Below, in pieces: positions 28,990-39,830 of a DNA stretch of 64,000 bases. The DNA is taken from assembly GCF_023053635.1 (NCBI RefSeq), contig NC_086183.1, positions 29,213,501-29,277,500 on the forward strand, given 5' to 3'. The stretch is from Elgaria multicarinata webbii (lineage: Eukaryota; Chordata; Lepidosauria; Squamata; Anguidae). Position numbers and translations under genes: made by a program. A model generated the notes under the pieces. The model was given only the letters and a program-made list of their open reading frames with translations. It was not told the DNA's origin and made no database searches. Within the stretch, counting starts at the first letter, position 1. Each line of letters begins with the position of its first letter.

Positions 28990-30744
28990 GCACCCAAATC
29001 CACAACTACGACTTATAGCATGTCTTTGTTCTTGTGACAAATGCCTTTGTTCAAAGGCTTTCTCAAAATATGTGATGATCAGCTCCGCACTGAACTCAAT
29101 TTGTTTAGATCCCTCACAAAACAATTTTCCATCGGAACCCAAGACTAACTTCTTCCCTCTAGATATAGGACAGAGTTGTCTATTTTCCAAAAATTGCTCT
29201 TTCGGACAAAATGCATCTTTCATTTCTTTACTATAAAAACATCACCACAACAGCACTAAATACAAATCTTATACACGGCTAGATTCGAACACATAATACA
29301 TTAAATCGTCATCTAAAGTCAAGGCTTCGTTTCCGTAAGAGAAAGAGGGGAAGAAAAAACCAGACCCACTAGAAGACTATATTTTCCAGAAATCCTTCTC
29401 TCAGACCAGGTCTGTCTTTTGTTTTGTGATGTGTTCTTGCAAGACAGGAGTATGAACTTGCACACATTCCACACATAGACATGTGCAGAGAGATTTTTGG
29501 GAAGCTTTGTATACAAGACTTGTATTCTGTGCTCCTGATTGCGTACTAATGGTAGCTTGCGGGTTCTTTATACAATGTCATCCTCCTCCAGGGCCTCTCC
29601 CATGCTTTGCAACCAATATCACGGGTTTTTTTATATATATATATTGAGGAAAGTGCAGTATTTTCCTGAATCCCACTATATGCATAATGTGTAATTTGCA
29701 CAATTCCGCTATACCACAGCACCATCTAATGGTTGTATAATGAAACATAGTAAGGCAGAAAAAGACAAGCCATCCCCCTGAAGAAAGCATGTGTAAGTAT
29801 GCCAGGCCCCATGTAAGATAGCCAAGTCACACATGGCTCAAAGGACACAAACTCATCTATCATCTGGAAGGTGGAATTGAATCTCTCTGTTGCTAGACAG
29901 CTACAGTCTTGTAGCCTGAACCCTGACTACTGGGACTCATCCAGGGGGATGTCTATATCCTCTATTAACTCCATAGTGGCTGCGCAGTGGTGCTGCATTG
30001 TTTAAATGATGCAGTTGCCAACTTTCAGCCACATCAGGATTCCCCCCCATCCCCCCAAAAATGTGCATTTTCAAAGTGCCTATTCACAGTGACTCTTACC
30101 TCCGGGTTATCCAGTGGGTGTGAAAAGACTCCCATTGGCTAGCTGAGTCTTTTGTAGTTATTGATGGGTAAGCACAGAGAATGCAAGTTGGGGGGTGGGC
30201 TTTTATGGCTGGGAGTTCCACGCTCCCTCCTGCCCCATCTAGCATTATTGGTTTAGATTCACAGTGGGGATGCTGCACGGTTTTGAGCTGGTCGCCTTCC
30301 AAAGCAGTGGTGTATAGACATCCCCAAGAAAGACTCCAGATTTTCCTCGCAAGTTATAAAGCTCTAGAACGTAGAATGTAGTCAGATATGGCAAGAATCC
30401 AGAGAGGGGGATGAATGTGCGATTTTGTTTCCCCTTGCTTACATTCTCTTTGCAGAGCTGGTGGGTTCATCGGTTGTGTTGAAAAAGGGGTAGAAGTTTC
30501 ATGGCTCACAAAATCATGAGCCGTATGCAAATTTGACAAACGCATCCTGGGTGTTTATTGATTGATTGTAATACTTCTAAAACCACTTAATAGAGTAAAA
30601 ACCTTAAGTGGGTGTGAAACTTTTTAATGAAGCTCCTCCAGCTTCTGGACTCAGCATGGACCTTACCAAGCAATGGCACAAAGAATGAGGAGGCACTTTT
30701 CTCATTCATCTAGGTGTGAACAGAACTGGCTCTGCCATTAGAAC
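28990..30744. other. Intergenic region after trypsinogen
   Basis: No gene is recognised. Near 29695-29770, 'attccgctataccacagcac' resembles 40575 and may mark an old repeat family. Confidence 0.4.
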
Positions 30745-31360
30745 TTGAGATGAGCCCTGCTGGATCAGGCCAAGGGTACATCTAGTCGAGCCTTCCTCAA
30801 CCTGGGGCGCTCCAGATGTGTTGGACTACAACTCCCAGAATGCCCCAGCCAGCTGGCTGGGGCATTCTGGGTGATGCAGTCCAACACATCTGGAGCGCCC
30901 CAGGTTGAGGAAGGCTGATCTAGTCCATCACTCTGCTCACACAGTGGCCAACCAACTGCTCGCACAAAGCTCACATGCAGAACATGAGTGCAACAGCACC
31001 CTCCCACCCATGTTCCCCAGCAACTGGTGTACATAGGCACACTGCCTCTGATACTAGAGGCAACACATAGCCATCAGGACTAGTAGCCATTGATAGCCTT
31101 CTCCTCCATGAATTGGTCTAATTCCCTTTCAAAGCCATCCTAGTCGGTGGCCATCGCCACATCTTGTGGCAGTGAATTCCATAGTTTAACTCTGGGCTGT
31201 GTGAAGAAGGACTTTCTTTTATCTGTCCTGAACCTCCTACCATTCAGCTTCATGGGACGACCCCATTGGATTCTAGCGTGATGAGAGATGGAGGGGAAAA
31301 AAATGTCTCCCTATCCACATTTTCCACACCAGGCATAATTTTATACACGTCTATTACATC
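30745..31360 (-). mobile_element. CR1-type LINE 3' end, minus strand, split by a foldback
   Basis: The repeat begins 'gagccctgctggatcaggcc', breaks at 30787 for the element at 30788-30917, and continues through 'cagcaccctcccacccatgt' to about 31360. Confidence 0.75.
30788..30917. mobile_element. hAT-type foldback, family D (130 bp)
   Basis: The inverted arms are 'gccttcctcaacctggggcg' and its complement. ATCTAGTC is duplicated exactly at 30780-30787 and 30918-30925. Copies lie at 33269, 44972 and 55492. Confidence 0.9.
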
Positions 31361-31441
31361 AGGGGACAAATATGACTCAGGCTGAAGACACAGAGCTTGG
31401 TGGGCAGGGGGACGGGGAACAGGACATGGCTTCCTTTGAGG

Positions 31442-31862
31442 TAGGGTGACCAACTGTCCGGATTTCCCCGGATTTGTCCTGGTTTTTGTTCTTTCCATGG
31501 TGTCAGGGGGGATTTTCTATAATTTTCAATAACGTCCTGGAATGACACACCTTCCCCTTTAAGGCTGCCATTAGCATGGCAGGAGGGAATGACATGCTTT
31601 CTTGAGGCACATCATTCCCCCACCCCGAGCTCCAATTGAGGTCTTAAAGGGGAAAGTGGGTCATTCGTGGACATTATAGAAAAGGCCCCAATTGGAGTGG
31701 ATGGTGGTGGTGCAGAATGAAATCCTTTCCCCTCCTCCACTCCAATCGGGTTCTTTAAGGTGGCGGGGGAATAACGTACTTTCTGCAGGACTCAGAAAGC
31801 TGCTTCCCCACACACACACACTAGGTGTCCTCTTTTTTGGTTTCCCAAATATGGTCACCCTA
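31442..31862 (+). mobile_element. hAT-type MITE, family B (421 bp)
   Basis: It runs from TAGGGTGACC to GGTCACCCTA and is nearly identical to the copy at 21696. TTTGAGG is shared by both flanks (7 bp). Confidence 0.88.
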
Positions 31863-31889
31863 TTTGAGGAGTGCAAAGGGAAGGAAGAA

Positions 31890-32460
31890 TGATCTTCATC
31901 CCACGTACCCATTTCCCTCAAATTATCCCCATAGCGTAAAGCTGTAGTTGTTGTTAGCTAAATCACACTCTGGGTGGCGGCGCTCCTAAAATCCTTTGCA
32001 TACCAGGAAAAGGGTTTAAGGGGGAGGAATGTAAAAAAATCATTAAAAAATCAACGGATGATCCAATCCGATTCAAATTTTGTGTGCTGAAAGCCCTCCT
32101 TCGTATCTATTTCTTTGCCAATTTTGATGTCTTTATCTTCAAAACTTATGCTGATGGAAGCATTTGTTTAATTTGAAGTTTAAAAATCATCCTTCTGCAC
32201 CCCCAGTGGCTGCTCGGAGAAGGACAGGGAAGTATGTTAAAATTAGCCTTGGGATTGTGGGGGAGTAAGAAGAGTCGCTCTTTCTGCGATTCTGTTTACG
32301 GCGCTTCTTTTAGGGAAAGCAGCACAGTCACAGCAGGACGCATCGGAGTACTTCACAATAAAAGCAGATTATAAAGTGGAAAACATCGGAGTCCTTTGCA
32401 TGTAATTCGCAGTGAATGCACAGTATAACGCTGGTGTGATGAAGCTCTATGTGAATTAGA
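31890..32460. repeat. Duplicated block, partner of trypsinogen intron 2 segment 23490-24000
   Basis: It has the same order of matching words as 23490-24000. No trypsin exon was found beside it. Confidence 0.6.
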
Positions 32461-33098
32461 CAGGTGGAACACAGGTAACATAACCTTTGCAACGTCTGGA
32501 CAATGGCAAGTACATCATCTCTGCCCTTTCCCCTCCTTGGACGTGCTCCTGCGCCTTAACAAGCAGACTGACAAGCAGAATGTAAGAATCTGAAGCTTCC
32601 CCTGGAAGTTCAAATGGCAGGCAGTGCTTCGCCTGCAACATTTCCGCCTCTCTGAGATGCTGTTGAAAGCACAGGCGAAAAGAAGGGCGGAGCAAATGTC
32701 AACACCGGTAAGATTACCGCTGGCAGGCCCACCTGTTTAGGCAGGGCAGGGGAACCTGTGTCCCTCTGGATGATGTTGGACTCCAACTCCCATCACTCCC
32801 AGGCCAGCATGCCCAATGGTTAGGGATGATGGTAGCTGTAACCTGGCAACATCTGGAGGGCCAGCACAAGTTCTAATCCCCAGCCCCGGCTCTACGGGCT
32901 GTGGTGAAACCTGATTCTCAGGCTGAAGAATATGTGCCAAGCTAACTTCCTCTCACCAAGGAAGGAAATGATCAGTAAGGTAATTCCTGTAAGGGAGATG
33001 CAAGTTGCAGTGTTGGTGTTTTGTAACCACCTTCAGAGTGGTTGCAAGCCTGGAGCCCATCACTTCTTGGAAGGTACCCTTTGCTTTCTTCCCAGCAT

Positions 33099-33138
<40 letters not shown>

Positions 33139-33260
33139 CTGGTAAGACACAGGAGGAGGACAAGAGCCACAGAGGGAATTAATAATCTCTGGGCTCGTTC
33201 CTACACTCATATTTTGCTGTGTTAAGGTTGGCAACGTTGTTTTAGAGTTGTCTTCTTTGG
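32461..33260. other. Intergenic, with a (CA)n run
   Basis: A CA microsatellite lies at 33101-33136. Nothing else is recognised. Confidence 0.45.
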
Positions 33261-33268
33261 CCCTACAC

Positions 33269-33394
33269 CAGCCTTCCTCAACCTGGGGCGCTCCAGATGT
33301 GTTGGACTACAACTCCCAGAATGCCCCAGCTGGCTGGGGCATTCTGGGAGATGCAGTCCGACACATCTGGAGCGCCCCAGGTTGAGGAAGGCTG
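33269..33394. mobile_element. hAT-type foldback, family D (126 bp)
   Basis: The ends CAGCCTTCC and GGAAGGCTG surround near-perfect arms. CCCTACAC is duplicated exactly at 33261-33268 and 33395-33402. Confidence 0.92.
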
Positions 33395-33574
33395 CCCTAC
33401 ACCTTTGGCCTTCCCCCTGTGCCGTTGACGGGAGCCTGACAGACAGATTAAGCAGGTGAAACTGTGCTTGGAACCTTCTCAATTTCTCCAAACACAGGAT
33501 GGAGCGCTGGTGATGGTCCTGTACACATCCTCAAAACTGGACATTTCCACTGGATTTTAGTTACTACATCTTAA

Positions 33575-33700
33575 TTCCTGCCCATACTCCAAGGAGCTCA
33601 GGGTGGCGTACCTGGGTCTCGCTCTTTTATCCTCACAACAGGTAGGTTAGGATGAGAGACAGTGTCCAAATCAAGGTGACCCCGTAAGCTTTGTGGCTGA
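33575..33700. mobile_element. SINE-like fragment
   Basis: It contains 'ccaaggagctcagggtggcg', 'atcctcacaacaggtaggtt' and 'aggatgagag', the same repeat as at 11176-11240. Confidence 0.45.
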
Positions 33701-34256
33701 GCAAAGATTGCATCCAGTTCTCCCCAGTCTAAATCCAACACTTTAATAGTAACATCATACTGGATCTCCTGAGAGAAGGAGAGTGAACTAAACTGCCATG
33801 CCCCAGATGGTCTCCAGCTGCATCTCAGACCTATTTCCATATCTAGCAACCAACTCATTTCACACTGAGGTTCAGAGCAAAGTCTGCTCCACTGAGTAGG
33901 CCTGGAAGCAAAAGGTAAAGGGCAAATGTGGGTAGACACAGGGCCAATATACATGCCTGCCACTTTGTGTGCATCAGTTTAGTCTTAAGGCTAAATTAAA
34001 CGATATGTGAAATGTGTGGTTGCAGTTCACATTTTTTTTTTTGTTAGTTAATAGCAACCTGATCAAGATTGGGATTTTAATCCTTCCCCCTTTCGTTAAT
34101 AGGTGTTAAAACTCAAGCCTGCAGGGTTCCTGGTGGCCCCGCCCCCAACCCCTGGCCCCGCCCTCTCTCTCCAATCCTGGATGGTTGGATGTTTCCCTGG
34201 CTTTTGCGCGGTTTGATGTTTCCCTGGCTTTTGTTTGCTGCAGGAGTAGGGTGACC

Positions 34257-34566
34257 CTATGAAAAGGAGGACAGGGCTCCTGTATCTTTAACAGTTGTAT
34301 AGAAAAGGGAATTTCAGCAGGTGTCATATGCATGCGTGCAGCACCTGGTGAAATTCCCTCTTCATCACAACAGTTAAAGCTCCAGGAGCCCTGCCCTCTT
34401 TTGTATCTGGTCAAGAGGGCAGAGCGACTGCAGCTTTAACTGGTGTGATGAAGAGGGAATTTCACCAGGTGCTGCACGCATACAAATGACACCTGCTGAA
34501 ATTCCCTTTTCAATGCAACTGTTAAAGATACAGGAGCCCTGTCCTCCTTTTCATAGGGTCACCCTA
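34257..34566. mobile_element. Family A hAT foldback MITE
   Basis: It is a complete copy of about 310 bp, TAGGGTGACC to GGTCACCCTA. Confidence 0.88.
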
Positions 34567-35034
34567 CTACTGAATAAGCCTATTGTTGCAGAGTTTGGAT
34601 GACCTGAGAACAGAAGGGTCTTCTTAGCACAATGTACACACCTAAATCCATGCTATGGAGTTCCTATATGGATTAGACTTGAGTCAAAATTACTTCGGCA
34701 TTTTTGGCCGTGCTGAAAAATGCCTCCCCTTTTCAACTATTTTTCAGGTCGCCTTGCAATGAGGTTCAGCTATTTATTTACATTACCCTCATTTGCTCTG
34801 ACTTTCATTTGCCCACATTCACACAGCCAACTCGGCTTGGCTACATGGGCACTGTGGCAGGAGATGAGGTGGGTTTAAATCCTTCTGGAATGGCTTTCTT
34901 TTTTAATCCCAGATCTTAGAACTAGAAAATATCCAGCACTTCCCTAATTAGGATGCTTGCTCTTCGGGTTCCTGGTTTTTGGGAAACAGATCATGGGCTG
35001 TTTCTTTTCTAAGATTTGCTCTCCACAGCAACTC
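34567..35034 (-). other. Probable 3' UTR and downstream flank of the CXCR3-like gene
   Basis: On the minus strand an AATAAA lies at 34773-34778, about 260 bp after the receptor stop, and could serve as its polyadenylation signal. No other feature is seen. Confidence 0.35.
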
Positions 35035-36069
35035 TCACACGATGATGGAGTAGTCCATACCCACAATGCTGTGCTCGGTGGCTTGGCTGAATTCATGACC
35101 GGAGATGTCCTGCCTTTGTCTTTTGCACCCGTTCCAGCTATGGAACAACTGGGAAAGTTCCCTTCGGAATTTGACGCCCACAAAGGCATAAACCAGAGGG
35201 TTGAGGCAGCAGTGGACTAGGCCCAGGCTTTCTGAGAAGAGCAGCCCAAAATCCAGCACCTTCTCGCGGGCGCAGTCTCGGGCCAAGTGGCCCAGGCGTT
35301 CTAGGCTATCGACGAGGAGGAAGCCGTAGTAGGGGCCCCAACAGAGGACAAACAGCCCCAGAATCACCAGCAGCAGCTGCACGGTCGAGTACTTGCACAA
35401 CAACTGAGCCCGATGCAGCTTAGCAAAGATCCGGCAATAACAGACCGCCATCACCAGGAGAGGCAGCAAGAAGCCAAGGAGGAAGGAGACCAAGCGGAGC
35501 CCCAACCGCCAAGACTCCGCATCCTGGGCATCGAAGCCCAGGTGACAGGTGACGGCCTTGGTCTGGGGGAAGTAGGCCACGGTGCGGAAATGGAGCTCCA
35601 CCACGGACAGGCCTAAACATATTCCCCACAGTAGTGCGGAAGCCTGGTAGATGTGCGAAAGCTTCCACCGGTGGTGCAGGAGTATGCCGTGGACAATCAC
35701 CAAGTAGCGTTCCACGCTAAGGCAAGCCAGGAGAAAGATGGTGCTGTAGCTGTTCATGGTTGACAAGGCCCCTACGAGCTTGCAGAGGAATTCTCCGAAT
35801 ATCCAGCCCTGGGAAGCCTGTGTGGCCTGGAAAGGGAGGGTGAAGACCAGCACCAGATCGGCCACCGCCAACTGGAAGAGGTAACAGTCCGCAAAGAGCC
35901 AGGGGCAGCGGTGTCTGCACAACACAGCCAACACCAGGCCGTTGCCAACCAAGCCCACCAGAAACGACACATAGAAAACAGCGGGGCCGAAGTATCGAGT
36001 GAAGGCACCCACCTCGTCTTGAGTGCAAGGGATGGCATTTGGGTCAAGGTCAGGATAGCCAGTGGGGAA
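35035..36069 (-). CDS. CXC chemokine receptor, CXCR3-like (main coding exon)
   Basis: It is a seven-transmembrane G-protein-coupled receptor of the plasma membrane, probably binding a CXC chemokine. The exon opens after an acceptor (ctag, 36073-36070) with FPTGYPDLDPNAIPCTQDEV. There is no Met before TM1, so the start codon must lie in an upstream exon that I could not identify. Visible landmarks: N-terminal Cys paired with Cys in ECL3 (LARDCAR); VGNGLVL in TM1; LAVADL in TM2; Cys in GEFLCKLVG and VTCHLG for the TM3-ECL2 bridge; ERYLVIVH in place of DRYLAIVH; CWGPYYG in TM6; and NPLVYAFVGVKFRREL in TM7/helix 8. It looks intact (345 codons including stop). It shares more with CXCR3 than with CXCR5 or CXCR1/2, and true CXCR3 lies 8 kb upstream, so a diverged tandem paralogue is likely. 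The name is left open. Confidence 0.85.
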   Translation of the reverse strand, partial: FPTGYPDLDPNAIPCTQDEVGAFTRYFGPAVFYVSFLVGLVGNGLVLAVLCRHRCPWLFADCYLFQLAVADLVLVFTLPFQATQASQGWIFGEFLCKLVGALSTMNSYSTIFLLACLSVERYLVIVHGILLHHRWKLSHIYQASALLWGICLGLSVVELHFRTVAYFPQTKAVTCHLGFDAQDAESWRLGLRLVSFLLGFLLPLLVMAVCYCRIFAKLHRAQLLCKYSTVQLLLVILGLFVLCWGPYYGFLLVDSLERLGHLARDCAREKVLDFGLLFSESLGLVHCCLNPLVYAFVGVKFRRELSQLFHSWNGCKRQRQDISGHEFSQATEHSIVGMDYSIIV

Positions 36070-36099
36070 CTAGAAAAGAGAGAGAAGATGAGTCAGTGG

Positions 36100-37384
36100 T
36101 AGGGTGACCAACTGTCCGGATTTCCCCGGATTTGTCCTGGTTTTTGTTCTTTCTAGGGATGTGCTCCGCTCCGATTAGGAGCGTAGAAGCAGTAGCGGAT
36201 TGGCCTGCTCCGCCTTACCCAGAGGCGGAGTAGGAGCGGACCGCGGACCCCCTAGAAGCAAGGCGAAGAGAAGCGGCCATTTTTCGGAGCTCCGAGTTCA
36301 GGCGGAGCGCTCCGGTCGCCATCTTGAAAACATTTCGCCATAGGATTGCATTGCGGCAAATAATCGCGCATAACTACGTTGTTTTTGAAGCTATCATTCT
36401 GAAAATTCTTGTGCACAGAGAGTCGTGGATGGGGGTCATTTTGAGACCACTCTCAACTTTCTGCATCGTACGGGTCGTGGGCTAGAAGTTTTTAAAAAAT
36501 CGGCGGGAAAAATACCTTTTTCAAAGGGCTGAGGGGCAGAGTCAGCTCCCGGTCATGATGATCCCAAAGTTGGAGGAGGGCATAGGCAAAACAGGTAACT
36601 TGGGATTCTGGGAAACTTCTCTTTCTTCATCTGAACGGGCTTTTCCCCGTGTTTTTTAACACACCTCGCAGGGATGTTGTGTGTGGGGTGCCCGATTTTC
36701 AAAAATTCGCCAAAAATCAGGGGATGATGGGATTGCTTTGAAACTTGGCGTGCGTGTGTATATCCCCATGAGGTGTCATGGTGCCAAACATGAGGTTTCT
36801 AACTTGAACAGAAAAAAAGTTGTATAATTTTTTAGCTTTCAATGCAAGCCTATGGGGGGGGGAAACGGAGCTCCGGATCCGGATCCGGAGCTCCGGGCGG
36901 AGCGGAGCGGAAGTGGGTGGAGCGGGGGCGGGGCGGAGCGGCCCGATCCAAAAAATGGCGGATCTGCAAGTGAAGCGGAGCGGGGGGTCCGTGCACACCC
37001 CTAGTTCTTTCCATGGTGTCAGGGGGGATTTTCTATAATTTTCAATAATGTCCTGGAATGACACACCTTCCCCTTTAAGGCTGCCATTAGCATGGCAGGA
37101 GGGAGTGACATGCTTTCTCGGGGCACATCATTCCCCCACCCCGAGCTCCAATTGAGGTCTTAAAGGGGAAAGTGGGTCATGCGTGGACATTATAGAAAAG
37201 GCCCCAATTGGAGTGGATGGTGGTGGTACAGAATGAAATCCTTTCCCCTCCTCCACTCCAATCAGGTTCTTTAAGGTGGCGGGGGAATAACGTACTTTCT
37301 GCAGGACTCAGAAAGCTGCTTCCCCACACACACACACACACACTAGGTGTCCTCTTTTTTGGTTTCCCAAATATGGTCACCCTA
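36100..37384 (+). mobile_element. hAT-type MITE, family B, carrying a nested family C hAT
   Basis: The outer ends are TAGGGTGACC and GGTCACCCTA, and GTCAGTGG is duplicated exactly at 36092-36099 and 37385-37392. The outer copy (36100-36153 and 37012-37384) is otherwise like 31442. It begins 30 bp upstream (in gene orientation) of the CXCR3-like exon. Confidence 0.92.
36154..37003. mobile_element. hAT-type element, family C (850 bp), nested
   Basis: The ends are TAGGGATGTGCTCCGC and GTGCACACCCCTA. GTTCTTTC is duplicated exactly at 36146-36153 and 37004-37011, inside the outer family B element. It is longer than its sisters: the middle (about 36340-36830) is AT-richer and absent from the copies at 4561 and 42114. 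No transposase motif is seen. Confidence 0.92.
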
Positions 37385-37397
37385 GTCAGTGGAGAAT

Positions 37398-38052
37398 CCT
37401 CAAGAAGAACCTTAAAAGAAGGTAGTGTGGAGCTGGGGAAAGTGCAGAAAGGGGCAACTAAAATGATCAAGGGGCTGGAATGGAGCATCTCCTCTAGGAG
37501 GGAAGGTTACAACAACTGGGGTTGTTAAGCCTGGAAAAAAGGAGGCTAAGGGGAGACACGGTAGAGGTGTACAAAATGATGCACGGTGTGGAGAATGTGG
37601 AGAGGGAGACATTTTTCTCCCTCTCTTATAATACTAGAACCCAATGGGGTCATCCCATGAAGCTGATGGGCAGGAGATTCAGGACAAATAAAAGGAAGGA
37701 CTTCTTCATGCAGCACATAATTAAATTATAGAATTGACTACCACAAGATGTAGTGATGGCCACCAATTTGGATGGCTTTAAAAGGGGTTTGGATCAATTC
37801 CTGGAGGCGAAGGCTATCCATGGCTACTAATCCTGATAGCTACGTGCTACCTCCAGTATCAGAGGCAGCAAGCCTGTGTGCACCAGTTGCTGGCGAACAT
37901 GGGCAGGAGGGTGCTGCTGTTGTACCCATGTAGTGATTGTGGATTCCTGGTCAACAGCTGGTTGGCCACTGTGTGACCAGAGGGCTGGACTAGGTGGACC
38001 TTTGGTCTGATCCAGCAGGGCACTTCTTACGTTCTTAAGTTCTTATGTTCTA
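37398..38052 (+). mobile_element. CR1-type LINE 3' end, longest copy
   Basis: It runs from 'gtgcagaaaggggcaactaa' through 'aaaggaaggacttcttcatg' and 'gccaccaatttggatggctt' to a 'cttaagttcttatgttc' tail. It serves as the local reference for the minus-strand copies. Confidence 0.75.
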
Positions 38053-38464
38053 ACCTGCCCACCCAACCGTCTTCTCTGGTGGGAGAGACGTCTCTCTCCC
38101 TGTCTTTGCCTGAATTGGTGCTTCCTCCCTCTCATCGCAGACCGGCTTTTCAAATACAATGCGAAACCCTTGAGTTTTTGTGGTTACGAAATGTTGGTTT
38201 TGAGAGGCAAACGCTACAGGCCCAATCCAATTTAGAAACCCTCTTGTAAATAAGTGTGTCTCACCCCAACTGGTATTGCTTTCTCTTTGTTCAATTCCAA
38301 AGTGTCTGGCAGGTATAAAGAAGGTTTGATGCCATGTGGAGTTGCCAGTGGTTGGCCTGGTGGCTACTGCACTTTTAAGGGCAAATTGGCATGAAGAAAT
38401 TTAGCAGGAGAACCTTCCCCCATCCCGATTGCTACATCTTTATGCCATGAAAAGCTGCTGCAGC

Positions 38465-38965
38465 TCAATTTCTGGGTGTCCATCTGCCTCTGGAGATGCA
38501 AACTGGTAGAACAGTTTGCTGATACGGCTGCCTGAACCCTTGAACCCTCCTTGCGGGCGTGGCTCTGGGGACTGTCATGATGAGTGCCTGCACTTCAATA
38601 TTTACCACTACACTACCGGTTGGGAGTGACAGGGTTTGCAGCCCATCAGATCTGCAGGGCACCGGATTGGGGAAGGCTGTTGTACCAGCGATAGGAGTGA
38701 CCATCCCTATTTCATCTGGCAGCCTGGAAACATCTTTCCTGCTCCAGCCCGAAAGAGTGACTCCCAACCCAGAGGTCGTTTGGGGGAGATCACCCTTGAA
38801 TGACGAAGGATACAGAATAAGGAAGCCATGTTCCTTTCTTGGCAGGGCCTCTGACTGCGACCTGTCATGCAGAGAAGCCATTCCTGGCTTGGGGAATGAA
38901 ATCACAGGGAAAGCATCACCAGATTCGCTTGTGCTTGAGATGCCACCAGAGTTCGCAAGTCCCAA
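38465..38965. other. Unassigned 0.5-kb open on both strands
   Basis: About 500 bp is open on the minus strand (38965-38465) and about 470 bp on the plus strand (38559-39029). Neither product resembles a family I know. There is no start context, splice context or neighbour that supports a gene. It may be an old element or chance. Confidence 0.25.
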
Positions 38966-39005
38966 GTTTGGATGGCGAGTCCAGTGGGCTTGGAACGCTC
39001 ACTTC

Positions 39006-39100
39006 AAAGATCATAGAATCATAGAATAGCAGAGTTGGAAGGGGCTTGCAAGGCCATTGAGTCCAACCCCCTGCTCAATGCAGGAATCCACCCTGGGTGG
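39006..39100 (-). mobile_element. CR1 LINE 3' terminus, minus strand
   Basis: It begins with the inverted CR1 terminus 'atcatagaatcatagaatag' and then 'gttggaaggggcttgcaagg'. Confidence 0.75.
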
Positions 39101-39464
39101 GTCATGAGGAAAGCCTCATGACCCACCCACCCTGAAAGTTCTTCTGTGGCTTGGATTTTAATCAAGTTGGAGAAGAACTCAACCGCTTTCCTCCAGTCGC
39201 CTTCCCCTCCTTCCCACACACCTTCCTCGCTGCTGTTCCCTGCCAGCAAGAAGCAGAAAGAGAGAACGGTCTCTCTTCCACCCTGCCTTCCTAGCCCCTG
39301 GCCCTGTGGTGTCAGTCAGCCAGACACCAGGAGCACCGGGAAATGCCGTTTCCCCAGTGCTCCCAATAGATGTGGTTGATGAGAAAGAAAGTTTGTGAGT
39401 GTGAAGGAAGGGGTAGGATGTCTGGAGGTTTAAGAGTGGGTGGGAACAATTGGACCCTCTTATG

Positions 39465-39520
39465 CTCTTGAAAACCGCCCAGAGAGCTTCGGCTATGTAA
39501 TAAAATAAATAAAATACATA
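39465..39520 (+). mobile_element. L2-type LINE 3' tail
   Basis: It reads 'accgcccagagagcttcggc', then 'tatgtaataaaataaataaa'. Confidence 0.55.
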
Positions 39521-39652
39521 AATTGATAACTTGGCTTGGAATAAGTTGAGTTGTTCTCTTGCCTGAGCTTTGGGAAATAGCTCAGGTTATTCCTAGCCAA
39601 TTGAAACTACATCTGTGTGGGTGTGGGTGTGAGAGAGAGAGACAGGCAGACA

Positions 39653-39830
39653 GAGGCCCAGTTCAGAAGACACCTTAAACCACAGCTTTAACCATGGTGA
39701 ATAAAGCAAAAAAGCCTTATGCAATGTGGTTAAAGCCATGGTTTAAGGTGTCTTCTGAACACGGCCTGGCTTTCTGGCTTAACCACCATGGTTAAAGCCA
39801 TGGTTTAAGGTGTCTTCTGAATGGGCCCGG
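39653..39830. mobile_element. Two foldback repeats of the GTTCAGAAGACACC family
   Basis: A longer foldback (39653-39766) has 'cagttcagaagacaccttaa' and its inverse. A further arm follows, ending 'aggtgtcttctgaatgggcc'. Relatives are at 27654 and 18240. Confidence 0.6.

Noticed and set aside
31890-32460. Trypsin pseudogene
   Set aside because: Only intron-like sequence is shared; no exon remnant was found, so it is listed only as a duplicated block.
36010-36012. Start of the CXCR3-like protein at position 36012
   Set aside because: The codon there is GTG in the middle of an open frame that continues 19 codons to a splice acceptor.
35717-36047. Alternative frames within the CXCR3-like exon
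   Set aside because: The receptor frame has all family motifs; the others do not.
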